Below are positions 12,301-24,600 of a DNA stretch of 64,000 bases, one piece after another; position 1 is the stretch's first letter, and each line of letters begins with the position of its first letter. The stretch comes from Pelecanus crispus (lineage: Eukaryota; Chordata; Aves; Pelecaniformes; Pelecanidae), in contig NC_134653.1 of assembly GCF_030463565.1 (NCBI RefSeq), positions 27,589,150-27,653,149 on the forward strand. Direction: 5' to 3'. The notes under the pieces are model-generated. The model saw only the letters and a program-made list of their open reading frames with translations. It had not been told where the DNA came from and ran no database searches. Made by a program: the position numbers and the translations under genes.

Positions 12301-15300
12301 TAACATGAAATACTGTATCAGTCACAAAACCAACCAGCTACAGCTTACTCCATCCATATTACGGCTCTGAACTGCCTCCCTTCCTAAGGCTATTATTTAT
12401 TCTTTATTATATTTAATTTTATTACGCAGCTTAGAGCTGCATTTACTTGTTTAGGGGTTTTTTGAGTACCGGGGTTATAAAAGGACCTGGATGCTAAACT
12501 AATCTAAGGACACCTTGCCATGGTGATGGCTATACAGGATCCATTGGAAAACTCACCTACAACAAATCCTGTAGAGAAGCTGCCTTGCAGGCACACAGAA
12601 GAGCAATCACATTTGTAGGTACACAGCACAGCCTAGCAAGGACTATCACTGTCTCCTCTGTTGAGGGACAGATGCTTCTCCATGCACTGTTGAATATCAT
12701 GCAGTTATGGAAGACACTAGGAAATGTGTGGGAGAACAATGATTACCTGACATACATCAGATTCTCTCGGGAAGGCCCAGACTCTACAGCTGGAAATGCA
12801 CAGAATTTAGAGGCTGATTTGGGGCTCTGTAACAAAGTTCACAGTCAGAAGAGCATTTTGTAGGGAGCCCACTCCTCCCCTTTGTGCTCTATGGTGCAGC
12901 ATGCACATCCAGTTGTATGATGGAGGTGCAGCCAAAGGCAATTCCCCTTCTTCACAGTGCCCACATCTAGCCCTAAGTATAGAACTGCATCTCAGATAAG
13001 AAAAGGTGACAATTATGGTCAATGGCATTTTGCAGAAACCTGGTGAAATGAGATAGAGGAGTGTCAATTTGGCAAAGTATAAATAGCAAGCAGAGCTCTA
13101 ACTGCACGCTTCGAGTATTAGTCAATGCTGAGCAATTCATGCTTATCTTAAAACATCAAGATCTTGCTTTAGAATTATGGGGAAATATCTAGAAACAAAA
13201 TCAAATCACAGTTTATCAGCTTGAATTGCCATTTCCTTCAAAATCAACAGGAAAATCTTCTTGCAAATGGAACAAAGTGTTTTTCCTCCCAGGCTAACCT
13301 TGCTAAATTAAAAATCAGAATATGGATCACCAGCAACTAGAATGGAAAATGGTACATTAAATGTTGCTTTACTTCTCAAAGCCCCAACGCCAAACCTTAA
13401 CCCCTATATTAATAAAGTAAAACTCAGAAAGTAGTTTCAGTAGTAATGCTCACTGTAGTCAAACTTCCTCAGACTCTGGATACAAGAGTTTCTTTAGCTC
13501 CCTGCATATGCATTATGTTTATACACTCTGCCACCAGTACTCATATTTTATCCCAAGTGCTGAAATATTGATATTACTTATGCCTCAAGCTCCTGCATTC
13601 ATGTGATTATGCAAGAAATCCAGTTTTAATTAAAAACAAATTTCTAGCACTTCATATTGAGAAGAAAATCTTCAAAATGGGAGTGCTAAAGTTGCAAAAC
13701 TCAAAGTACAGATAAAAAGGCACAAAATACAATGCTTATTAAATCAGACTATTCTTAAGGGACTCTAAAGACTGTGGGAGACAGGCTGGAGTTGGGACTA
13801 CTGATATCATGCTGTCATGCAACATCTTAAGCAGTCTCTGCAGAAGCTAGGCAAAAATACTGCAATAGAAATTAACTGATATGTAAAAAACCTGCATCTT
13901 TTTTTCTCTCCCTCTTGTATATGATGCAAGACTTTGAAGAACACTTTTCCTTGCAGAGCTGTCCTGTTGCGTTCCATCAGCCCCTGGAGATTACACATTT
14001 CAGCAGGTACCCATTCCAACGCACCACTGTCCCCTGCTTCTGGGTCTTTTCAAACCAACGAGTTACTGCAATTTTTACTTTATATTTAAAGACAAAGAAA
14101 ATTCTCTCTGATCTAATAAAAGAGCTGCAACATAAGACATAAGTTAGCGCAACATTTCTATGAAGCCTTCCATTTCTGCCTGACAGTGTCCTGGAATCAA
14201 TAGTGCACAAGTGCAATAGTCTCGTATTTAAGGATGAATTTTTATAATCTGCAAAGGAATCCATAGAAAGTCCTATCCTTTGAGAATCTATAGCTGTCTG
14301 TAAGATCCTGCTACTAGATATGTATTTATTTACTCCGAGAGAGAAGTTTAATATTTAATTTTTTTTTTCCTGGCTAAATAAATTAAACATACAATAGACT
14401 GCTCAAAGAGCTATACATTAAAAGTAGGCAGACATGTGGATACATTGCCCTGCAATGGTTAAACGTATCCCGAGAGCCTGCTGACAGTTTCATTCAGAAG
14501 AGAAGCCGTGACATACAATGAGTGGGTTAATGTTTTCTCAGACTACAAAGTAAGTTTCATCTTTATCCATGTGAAACTTTGACTTACAGCCTTAGCAGGT
14601 CTGTGCATGTTAGGGACATGATGTCTGCATGAGCTGAACAGCTTTGGAAAGAGAAGTTGCTTCAGCTGGACCAGAAACATTACCACAGTTCCAAAAATTC
14701 CCCCTTTCTCCTCATCTATATGAATCCAGGCTCTGTTCCAGCTGAATTCTCATTAACTGGTAGTCTGGTTTTGCTCTCATCACAGCTGAACAGACTGTAT
14801 GTTTTCTAATCATTTCATCCATCCCTGTGACATCTCAACACCCAAACAATTCTCCAGCCAAAAGAATACATTTGACAAGAGTTCTTCGCTGTTATGACAC
14901 TCTAACCTGTCCTTACAGGAATAGATTAATTCTGCACAAGCAACAAGGTCTGTCTAATTTATCAGAAACATAGGCTGTTTCTTTAAATTAGATTATTTCT
15001 AATTTATCTTTTCCTCTCAGATTCATTGATTAACATAATCAGGTTAAACTTATGGTAACTTGTTCCCAGCTTGGACTTGTCTTTTGCTGCATCTGAGTCA
15101 GACTTCACGAGAAGCTAGAGTGCTCAAAAGCTTGTCTGTTTCTCCCTCTGATATCCATTGGCTTTTTCAAAAGATGGCATCTTTTCCTACAAACACTGCT
15201 TCATTTTAAAGTGGGTAAGCCACTTGCTAAAGCGTTGATGTATCACTCCTTCTGTACCCAAACTTCCCACTGAAGTCTGTAAAATGCAGTGGAGGACCCA

Positions 15301-15959
15301 TATGATTTAATTTGAAGTTCTTTAGTACTGCTTTCAGAAAAGAAGGCTGTATGTGCTCCAGAGACAATCTTGCAAGCACCAGAACCACACAAGTCCGGTT
15401 TCTTACATATCCCAAATGTTTAACCTGAACATCAGTAACGGTGCAAGCTGCCATCGGAGGATTTAGAGTCTCTTTTCCTAGTGGATTTTCTGGTACTGAG
15501 TGTTGTATTAGCTCACTCTACTATGCACAGATTGCTTGTGCTCTACTGAGTCATTCATCTTTATGGCAATTGTATTAACTTAATTACCTCTGTAGAGTTT
15601 GATTGAAACAGTAATGCTATAGCAATTACACCAAGGCGACAAAATGCTGGCTTACCTTTGAAGCTACCTAGGAGAAGTGTTAGTGTGGCTGAAGTTAGTC
15701 ACTTCAGCTGTGTACTTCTTTGCCTAACAGAAACCTCTAGCACAATGAATGATAAAAACACAAAGCAAACACCAAGGCAGATTACTGAATGGAATTAATA
15801 CTTTCAGAAAACAGCTCAACCTCCAACTATCTCAGGGATATTCCTCCCAGAAAAAACATACCAAGAAAACAAAAAAGCCCTTCTTGTTGCTGTGGCTTAA
15901 AGACAGCTGTAGTTTGGGAGAAAGTGAAAAAGGAAACCTAGGTAAGTGGCATATCAGCA

Positions 15960-16020
15960 GGTGACATAACTTTTCTGGGCCTCTGTCTCTCCATCTGCAA
16001 AATGGGAAAAAATACATATA
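15960..16020 (+). mobile_element. MIR-like SINE remnant
   Basis: TTCTGGGCCTCTGTCTCTCC followed by ATCTGCAAAATGGGAAAAAATA resembles the MIR core on the opposite strand (ctcagtttcctcatctgtaaaatgggg). Short and diverged. Confidence 0.5.
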
Positions 16021-18083
16021 CAGTCCTGATAGATATATTTGAACATGCTATACGTAACAGTGATAATGGACCCATACCATTGATCTCAGTAGGCTCCAGA
16101 ACAGACCTATAAATATAAATAGACTGTCATTCCACAGTTCTCAGCAGTTCCCCTAGTTATTAAAATAATATGATAAATTTCTCCCATGTAGCTATTTTAT
16201 TAACTTGCACCAGTGTTACTGTTTCTCCAGTTCTATCACCCACTGAAAATATATCAGGTCTACTGTTTCCTTAACTTCTGGCAATCACACCCATAACTTT
16301 TATAGCTAAATAAACACATTGCAGAAGCTTTGCCAATAGCTTTTTCTGGAGCTAAAATAGCTCTTTATCCCCACCTGGAGGAGCGACCGACCCTTCAAAG
16401 AAAAGTGTTCACTCGCAGCCAGAGAGAGTCTCCATCTGCAAATGCACTTTTAAAACAAGGCCAGCATCCCACCCAGGACACGCGTTTCAAATACATATCT
16501 GCATCACAGCAAATATAGCTCAAACAGTTCTATTCAATCACACTTTTGTGCATGTCAAAGAACTCTTCTGTCATCTGTTACTAGCTTGCTATACTCAAAA
16601 TACTGGACATTTGTTTTAAAAAAAATCATACATAATATAAAAAGGGAAAGGAATAAGCAAATTAGTTGCCTGGCAGAATTCCAAATGGGGCTGTCTGAAA
16701 AGCTGTTAATTTGTCTTTTCAGTAGTCAGGAACTGGATTGCTCTACTGCCACTGGAGCTGCTGCCTTCCCTCCTCTTACCCGCCGCCAAGATCAAAAAGT
16801 AGTTTTGAGATCCAGTTTGGGAAAAGCAGATTGAAGTGGAAGCACATGTCAATACCAAGAAATAATGTACCATATTTAATTCTGATCCTGTAAACATTTA
16901 TGTAATATTGAATCATTTTACACTGGTAAATAATCCTATTAAACTGGATGAATACGGTCACCTTGCAGGGTCAGAGCTGATGTTACAAAAGGAATTCCTC
17001 TGTTGTTCTCTCAAACACAATTTTTTACTCTTAGTTTCAATGTTAATGACAGCAGTGGAGTATGAGGCCACCTCATTTTGTTTGACCTCCTACACAACCT
17101 AAACCAGGCCATTTCAGTTAACTATTCCTGCACCTCCTCGTATAAAACAATCAAAATGATCAAGAAAAATCTACATTTTACCCACAGTGATCTTTTCGGA
17201 CAAAATCTGTAAATCTCATCACAGACAAAAGCAAACTTGTCTGGGCAGGATTATTTTCTGTAATCATGCTTACTAGTGTCAATGACATAGCTGTCTTTGG
17301 TATTTTATAAAATGAATTATTCTTTTCTAGACCTCTGACTGGAATTCTCTCTCTGAATACTGGCACAACATGAGCATTCCTCTGGTTTTATGGAATTTCC
17401 CCAAAATTCCCCATTTTTAAAAAAATGAGCAGCAGACAGTTTTTCTGCCCATCTATTTTTCTTGCACACAAATTACTGGGGCTTTGCAATTAAGCATATC
17501 ATCTTGCTTCCTTCTAAATATGAATCATTAGCATGTATCAAACACTCTTCTGCATTAGTGATTTTACTTTGTGTATCTACCAGTGGGATATTGCCATCAC
17601 AAGGATTTCTTTCGCTCTCCTTATACACTAAGAAGTTATTATCCTTATATCTATAACCATGTATTTTTCCTGGTGACTTCAGCTTCTCTTATCAAGTCTC
17701 TTAACTTGAACCGTGTAATTACTGTTTCCTGTAGCTCAACTGATGTATGCAGCTCTCATTTCTGAGAGTCTCATGTCACAGCTGCCTCATTTTCTGACGT
17801 AGTTTTCTGGCCTTTTAATACACTTCTATTTAAAAACTCCTACTTTTCCTCCACAGTATTGTGATTTTTTTCTACTACACCGTTTTTAAATTCCCCTGTA
17901 GTCTGGACGAAAACTATGCTTTGGAACAGTCAGGAAGTACGTATTAGCAACGAGGTCTGTCTGTGTTCACACCGCTTTTAATTGCCTCACAAGATGCTCT
18001 CTCCGGACACCAATATCTGAGCAAGTGATGGCTTCAGCTTCAACACCACCAAACCCCAGGCTGCTGAGGGCTTGTCTGACCGC

Positions 18084-18157
18084 GGTCCCTTTTGGGGCCT
18101 TTTGGGCCTTTTGGGACCTTTTTGGGACCCTTTTGGGTCCCTTTTTGGTCCCTTTTG
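18084..18157 (+). repeat. CCTTTTGGG-type imperfect tandem array with hairpin potential
   Basis: About 74 bp of alternating CC, TTTT(T) and GGG(A/T) blocks with a period near 10-11 bp. At 18124-18141 GGGACCC-TTTT-GGGTCCC makes a perfect 7-bp stem with a 4-nt loop. Five G-tracts separated by 6-8 nt also allow a weak G-quadruplex. It sits just upstream of the CpG island. Confidence 0.75.
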
Positions 18158-18344
18158 TCTTGCGATACCCTTCATTTTTAACAGCTCTCCAGGTAGGCCC
18201 GCGGAAGAAGCCCCCGGAGCCCCCCACAAAGCACACGGGTTCTGGGAAGGGGCCGAAAGCCACCCGGGCCGCCGCCACCCCGCAGGCCGGAGCAGAGCCC
18301 ACCCCTCAGCGCAGCCGCGTCGGAGGGGGAACCGCGGTGGGGCC

Positions 18345-18358
18345 GTCACCGTGGCAAC
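18345..18358 (+). promoter_or_regulatory. Perfect RFX X-box motif in the SMPD4 promoter
   Basis: GTCACCGTGGCAAC matches GTNRCC-N2-RGYAAC at all defined positions, with the usual 2-nt spacer. It lies 246 bp upstream of the SMPD4 ATG. X-boxes bind RFX factors and are common in promoters of ciliary genes. Occupancy is not shown by sequence. Confidence 0.55.
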
Positions 18359-18590
18359 AGCGGCACGCGCCCCTCTACCAGGCGCGGTGGCCGCAGGGGG
18401 CGGCGTCATCGCGGCGCGCCGGGCGAGAGTGGTGACGCAGAAGGGCCGCGCCGGCGCCGAGCGCGGGAGGAGGCGGCCGGGAGGCGGCCGGTGCCGCGGT
18501 CCTGCCGGGAAGCCTTAACGGCCGTTTCCGCTCCTCTTCCTGCAGCGCGGCCCGGAAGCAGGCGGCCCGCCGGTCGGCGTGAGAGGCGGC

Positions 18591-18629
18591 ATGGCCGGCC
18601 CGCACCTGCAGCAGCCCAGCTTCCTGCTG
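18591..18629 (+). CDS. SMPD4: SMPD4 coding exon 1
   Basis: Encodes residues 1-13 ([13 protein letters not shown]). The donor GTGGGT follows directly, phase 0. A second GT four bases on (GTGGGG) would break the frame, so the first is chosen. The exon lies inside the CpG island. Confidence 0.93.
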
Positions 18630-21600
18630 GTGGGTGGGGAGCGGCGGGCGGTCACCGGGCAGGCGCCACAGCGAGCCCGCCGGGCCCTGCCGAGCGGCGC
18701 GGGGCGTCCCGTTTCGGTTGGACGCGCGGTTTCTGGTTAACTGTCGGCTTTGTTATATGCCTGTGAAGTTAGAAGGTCGGTCAGTGTTACTTCAGCCGTA
18801 TCAATAGGAATGCTGTACCGGAGGAGTGGCGTAGTTAGGGGATTTTTACGTCATGGCCGTGATAAATGTTGTCCTTTCTGGCAGCGGTGGTCTGATTTCC
18901 CTTATGATTTGTAACAGGCCACGCTGAAGGCAGATTGCATAAACAAGCCGTTTGTTCAGAGGTGCCACGATCTGGAGACGGTCATTGAGGAGTTTCCCGC
19001 CAAGGTGAGCAGTTGCTGCCTTTTCAGAAGCTCAGTGCCTGGTATATTTCAGGGGAATTTGCTTTTTTCATATTACTATTTTCTTTGTTCCTATTTCTCT
19101 TATCAAGAGTTTTGAAGACCCCAGGTGAAACAGTGGGAATCTAGTGTTTCCCAGGAGTTAAAAACCTTTTCTAGTCATTAGAAGATTGACTGCACTTCAT
19201 TGATACCTTTCAGCCTCAATTTATGAGGAAAACTAGTTTTAAAAGTGTGACAAATAATTGCATGCGATGCTGATGAGTATCATTGGAACTTTAGTAGGAT
19301 CAGAAATCAGGACAGATTTCCTGTAATGGCGATATTATAATACATTGTTTTGAATGGAAGCTCTGCCCAGTGATAATCTGGAAACAGTCATAAATAGCTG
19401 GCAGACAGTATTTTCATGCATTCTAGTACGTGCAACAGAGATTGTTCAAGTGAGGAACTGTACACATTAACTATTTGTGTCTGTTTTCCTTAAAGGAACT
19501 ACATGGCATCTTCCCATGGCTGGTGGAGAGCATTTTTGGTAGCCTGGATGGCATCATCGTAGGCTGGAATCTTCGCTGTTTGCAAGGAAGAACAAATCCT
19601 ACCGAATATTCTGTGGCTTTGGATTTCCTGGATCCCAGGTAAATTCATTCGTTTCAGCACAGATTAAAAAATATATGGTGAACAAATAACCAGTGTTTGA
19701 CCTTTTCCCATTGTACAAACGTAAGTTCACAAATGTGAGACAGGAGAGGATACTTACCGTGGATTTTCTTTCTGATGCTTGTTTACAGTGGCCCAATGAT
19801 GAAGCTAGTTTACAAACTCCAAGCAGAAGAATACAGATACGATTTCCCAGTCTCATATCTTCCAGTGAGTAACTGAAAAATTTGTAAGAAGAGAATGTAG
19901 TTGTTGTTGCAGCTATTGGAACTTTGCACGTGCTTTATACGTATGGTTTGGTATAGATCAAAGTATAGCCTTGGTGTTCCAGGTTTAGAGCATAACTGTT
20001 TCTTTAAACGGTTACTAGAGGAGGAGAATTCCCAGCCATAAACTTAGTAGGAGATGGTGGTTGTCAGCAGCTAGATATTTGTGCTGGTCAGCCAAGAAAG
20101 CTGCAGTGTGATTCTTACCTTGTCCCCAGCGAAAGTCATGTGCTTTATCTTGGTTACCAATAGTTGCAGGATTGAAAATAGTTTTCCAAGCTCATCACAG
20201 AGCAGTGCCTTCCCTAGCTGCACTTTGTGCCCATGTGTTTGAAGGCTAACTGCTATCCTGGATACGAAGTATAACATTTCAAACAAAAATGTTTATCTGC
20301 AAGTTGTTTTACTATGTTTCTTCCATTGCTACCAGCTACCTGCTATCTAGAAATTGATTCAGATAGTTCTACAGCCTTTAACAAAAGGAAACATCATTTA
20401 AGTGTATAGTAATTGCTGGTCCACAGCTCAGTTACCCTAACAAAACCATCAGCCATCAGACAAACACCAGTCTTCTGCTGTGCCCACTCCAACTGTAAAA
20501 GTCTTGGTGAAGGCTCATTTTTTTTTCTTCTTATACTGAATACTCACTTTCAGTGAGAAAGTTGGCAGTTATCTGAAGAGTATGCATTTGCATGAGGAAT
20601 TACTGTAATGCAGTAAAATTCCACTGAGCTGAATGTAGATACAATCCCAGAATGCTGGCGTGCAGCAGAACTTCACTATCTGAAAACATACTGTGCAAGT
20701 ATGCTGAGTAGCCTGATTAATATTTCGTTACTCTTTCAGGGCCCCGTGAAGGCTTCAATACAAGAGCAAGTCCTACCTGAATGCTCTTTGTACCACAACA
20801 AAGTCCAGTTTCCTTCATCTGGTGGTTTAGGTTTGAATTTGGCTCTTAGTATCCTTTTAACAGTTGGATATTTCATTCCTTTTAAACATCTAAAACTGAG
20901 ACATTACAAAGCATTTCTGTTGTATATTTATTATGTGTCTGTGGTAAGTCACTGTCATGCTGAAGAGTTTGGGCTGATAAGAAATGTTTAGATTCCAGTG
21001 AAAAATAAACTTGTCCTCTTCATATAAACCCTTGTGGGGGAATTTCTGGCCTTATTCAAGTCAGCAACAAAATTCCCAGTGATTTCAGTAGAGCCTGTAT
21101 TTCACAATTTTTGTTTTCGTAACTACTCATAGTTTATGTAATATGATAGAAAAAGGGCATGTTAACTTTGCAGCTAGTGTACTTGGTGGAAGCAGTCTAG
21201 CTGCAGCTGTGCTGTTTGCAGTTTGAGATAGTCAAATGTGCTAAGAAAAGTAATGCAAACACACCTTGCCCCAAAGAGAAAACCTCAATTACCAACATTT
21301 CACTCAGTTGGAAAGCAAGAAAGCAAAGCTGAATTTGCTGTTAAGCTCTAGCAAGTTAATTTAGGATTGACAAAATAAAAATTTAATGTCTAGTCAGCAT
21401 CCCCAGATATCTGACAGCTGTACCTGGTTTTTATTATCTGATCCTTGACTCTGTTCTTCCAGATCCATTTGAATATTACATGTTTTACTTTGCAATTAGT
21501 TTGATTACACAGAAGGTAAGTACCTTTTGCAATTTTTCCCTTAAAATAGTATTAGCCTTTCTTTACAATGCTTTAAGAGCCTGCAGAGATGCTCTCCAGC

Positions 21601-24600
21601 TAAATTAACAGCAGTTTTATCTGTACTTTTAGAACTTGGTTCAGGTGATGATGTAAGACTGGATAATAAACAAAATACCCACCTTAGATAGACCAGTAAG
21701 CAGTCTGTCCAACAACATGTCAACATGGAGCAGGCAGTGGCTTCCAAATGGGTTTCCTACCCCTCTATCCAATAACACCATTTATACAGTCATAACTGCA
21801 GCTTTGTACTATGGTGTCTGGTTATTTGAGTCCTCTTCCTGTTGTTACCTGTGCTATATAACACTGCAGTCTTCTCATACTTGGTTACATTCACTGCTAC
21901 AGCAACAGTTCTCTTAGAGTTAGCTACTTTACCTTTGCTCCAAAGTGTCTTTGTTGTCAGTTCACCCTTTATAATTACAGGCTTCTGCTTTTTTATACTA
22001 AATGGGTCTGGCTGTGTAGTAGGCACTCCCTAGCAGTGGCTTAAAGTAACAGTATGTAACTCCAGGTATATCCTGTGTGTCTGTTTCAGAACTCACCCGT
22101 CACCCATCATGTCAGCCCTTCCAACAGTGCTTATTTCATCTTGGTGGACACATACCTGAAGTGTTTCTTACCCACAGAAGGAAGTGTCCTTCCTCCACCT
22201 TCTTCAAATCCTGGGGGAGCCATCCCTTCCCCGACTCCCAGGTAATGACTACGGTGCCAGAGGCATATTGTGGGAACAGCGCTTACAAAATAATTACAAA
22301 AATTAAATAGATTTATGTTCACTTAATTGTACCATAAAGGTTTCTTTTGAAAGTCTGAAAGGAGCAGAAAAGGCATGTACAAGCAACAAAAATTCATCAG
22401 TTCAGCAACTCCGGTTGTGTTTTGTGCCCTGCAACTGGAGTAGGACAGATCTGACTGTACTTGACAGTAGTTTTTACTGTCTTCAGTTACATATGGTATG
22501 TAGTAAAGATGGCACTGGTGATAACCACTGTTACAAGGAAACTTGCATCTTTCATTAATGTTGCTATAAAGCCAGGCAACTTGGCAGTTGGTCATTTTGT
22601 TTCAGGTCTGAGGTTGCCATCCTTAATTGTTTAATGCTCTCGTTACCTATTTTGCAGTTCTTTGAAATTGCTGTGTCAGGACCATGTTTGTAGCTTTGTT
22701 GCAGACTGATAGTGCTCGTAGGTTTCTTAGTTCATAACTTCCTGATATAAAAAGCCAAGACACATATTAGTAATCAAATCATATAATGAGTGACTGCATG
22801 TCAGGTGACTTTTTGTATGGCAACAGATTAAGCTATTTAGCCACAGTCGGAAAGGAGAGGATGAAAGATTTTTGACCGCTTACTGAAGTTCTGTGTGTCT
22901 CTGATAATGGCATAAAAACAAACTCACAAAGTTGAAGTGAAAATTCTCCAATACAAGAACCCAGTCTTTTGTTCTTTGTAATGGCTAAGTGTGTGAAAGT
23001 CCACATTTTCAAAATTAGTTTTGCTACTCGAATTTATAAAATGTTATCAATATTAACAATTTTATACAAATGTGTCCTGGTTTTGGCTGGGATAGAGTTA
23101 ATTTTCTTCCTAGTAGCTGGCATAGTGCTGTGTTTTGGATTTAGGATGAGAATAATGTTGATAACATGTTGATGTTTTAGTTGTTGCTAAGTACTGCTTA
23201 TGCCAGTCAAGAACTTTTCAGCTTCCCATGCTCTGCCAGGTGCACAAGAAACTGGGAGGGGGCACAGCCAGAATAGCAACCCAAACTGACCAAAGGGCTA
23301 TTCCATACCATATGATGTCATGCTCAGTATAGAAACTGGGGGGGGTTGGCTGGGGAGTAGCGATCGCTGCTTGGGAATTGGCTGGGTATCGGTCGGTGGG
23401 TGGTGAGCAATTGCATTGTGCATCACTTCCTTTGTATATTATTATTATTATATTGTTAATATTATCATTACTATTTTACTTTATTTCAATTATTAAACTG
23501 TTCTTATCTCAACCCAGAAGTTTTCTCCCTCTTAACTCCTCTGATTCTCTTCCCCATCCCACGGGGGCAGGGGAAGTGAGCAAGCGGCTGCATGGTGCTT
23601 AGTTGCTGGCTGGGGCTAAACCACAACAAAATGTAAAAATAAATAGCCATTATATTTTGTATAATTGCATTTTAAATACCGATTTTCATGGTCTGTTGAG
23701 CCTTAGCATATACCTAGGAAAATACAGATCAGGTGAATTATGAGCATGGAAGGCAGAGTGAAAGAAAACAAACCAAATAGGAGAAAGTAAAAAAATATGT
23801 ATTATTGAACATAACATCAGGTCTGTGTAAAGCTAGTTCAATGCAGTATGAATAGTGATGTAGTGTTTATAGTTAAAGTGACTAGTAATTATAACATGTT
23901 GCAGAAGTCTGAAATGTGTAATCAACTATGCAGTTCTACTTTACTTAAAGACTGTTTTCCAGTTTATAAACCAGTGATTAAAAGCAATGATATATTTTCT
24001 TGTACTGAGGCTTACTGACTTCAGTATTTCCATTCATTTTTCTTTAAAGGTCTCCAGCAGTGCCTTTCACTTCCTATGGCATGCATCACACCAGCTTGCT
24101 GAAACGGCATATTGCCCATCAGCCTTCTGTGAATGCTGACCCAGCTTCCCAGGAGATCTGGAGATCAGAAACGCTGCTTCAGGTAGGTTGGATTTAAGGA
24201 AGAAAATACCCCACAACATTTCTTGCTGCTAACTGAGGAATCTCTTCATTTTAAACCAGAGACGGTTATGCCATTTTGCTTTAGCTTGGTTTTGGAATTG
24301 AGCAGTGCAGCTGTTGTTTTCTGTTAGTGAAACAGAGAACCACTGTGAAGCTGTTAAGTTGTAATTTAGAAAGGCACTTAATATCTTTTTTTTTACACTG
24401 CATATCTAACATCATATCTGGTCTCAAGCATTTGAGTAATTGTTTCCAGAAAAGTGTCTAAACCTTTTTTTTTTTTATCTTACATCAGTTCTATGCTCTA
24501 AGCAAAGGTTGAGCACAGACAAGTTGGTTCTGTCCACTGTGAAGGAAAGGGAAAGGAGAATCTGAACTTTAACTGAATTATTGACGCTTAGTGGGTGCTA

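Larger units (their letters stand above)
8676..18083. other. Gene-poor intergenic region
   Basis: Apart from the MIR-like remnants at 9222 and 15960, I see only AT-rich anonymous sequence here. Open frames are short, lack conserved motifs and are not supported as genes. Confidence 0.6.
18180..18760 (+). promoter_or_regulatory. CpG-island promoter and 5' UTR of SMPD4
   Basis: A stretch of about 580 bp that is strikingly G+C- and CpG-rich against AT-rich flanks and covers coding exon 1. It holds a GC box (GGGGGCGG, 18396-18403), a TGACG half-site (18433-18437) and an RFX X-box (18345-18358), and no obvious TATA box near the start. This is typical of a broadly expressed gene. Other short reading frames here come from GC richness and are not genes. 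Confidence 0.8.

Noticed and set aside
14450-14560. Possible exon ending CTACAAAGTAAGT
   Set aside because: A donor-like sequence only; no convincing acceptor or open conserved frame.
17967-18518. Long overlapping frames on both strands at the CpG island, including a Lys/Pro-rich one
   Set aside because: Products of GC richness and of the CCTTTTGGG array; no conserved motif and no match to a known neighbour such as MZT2.
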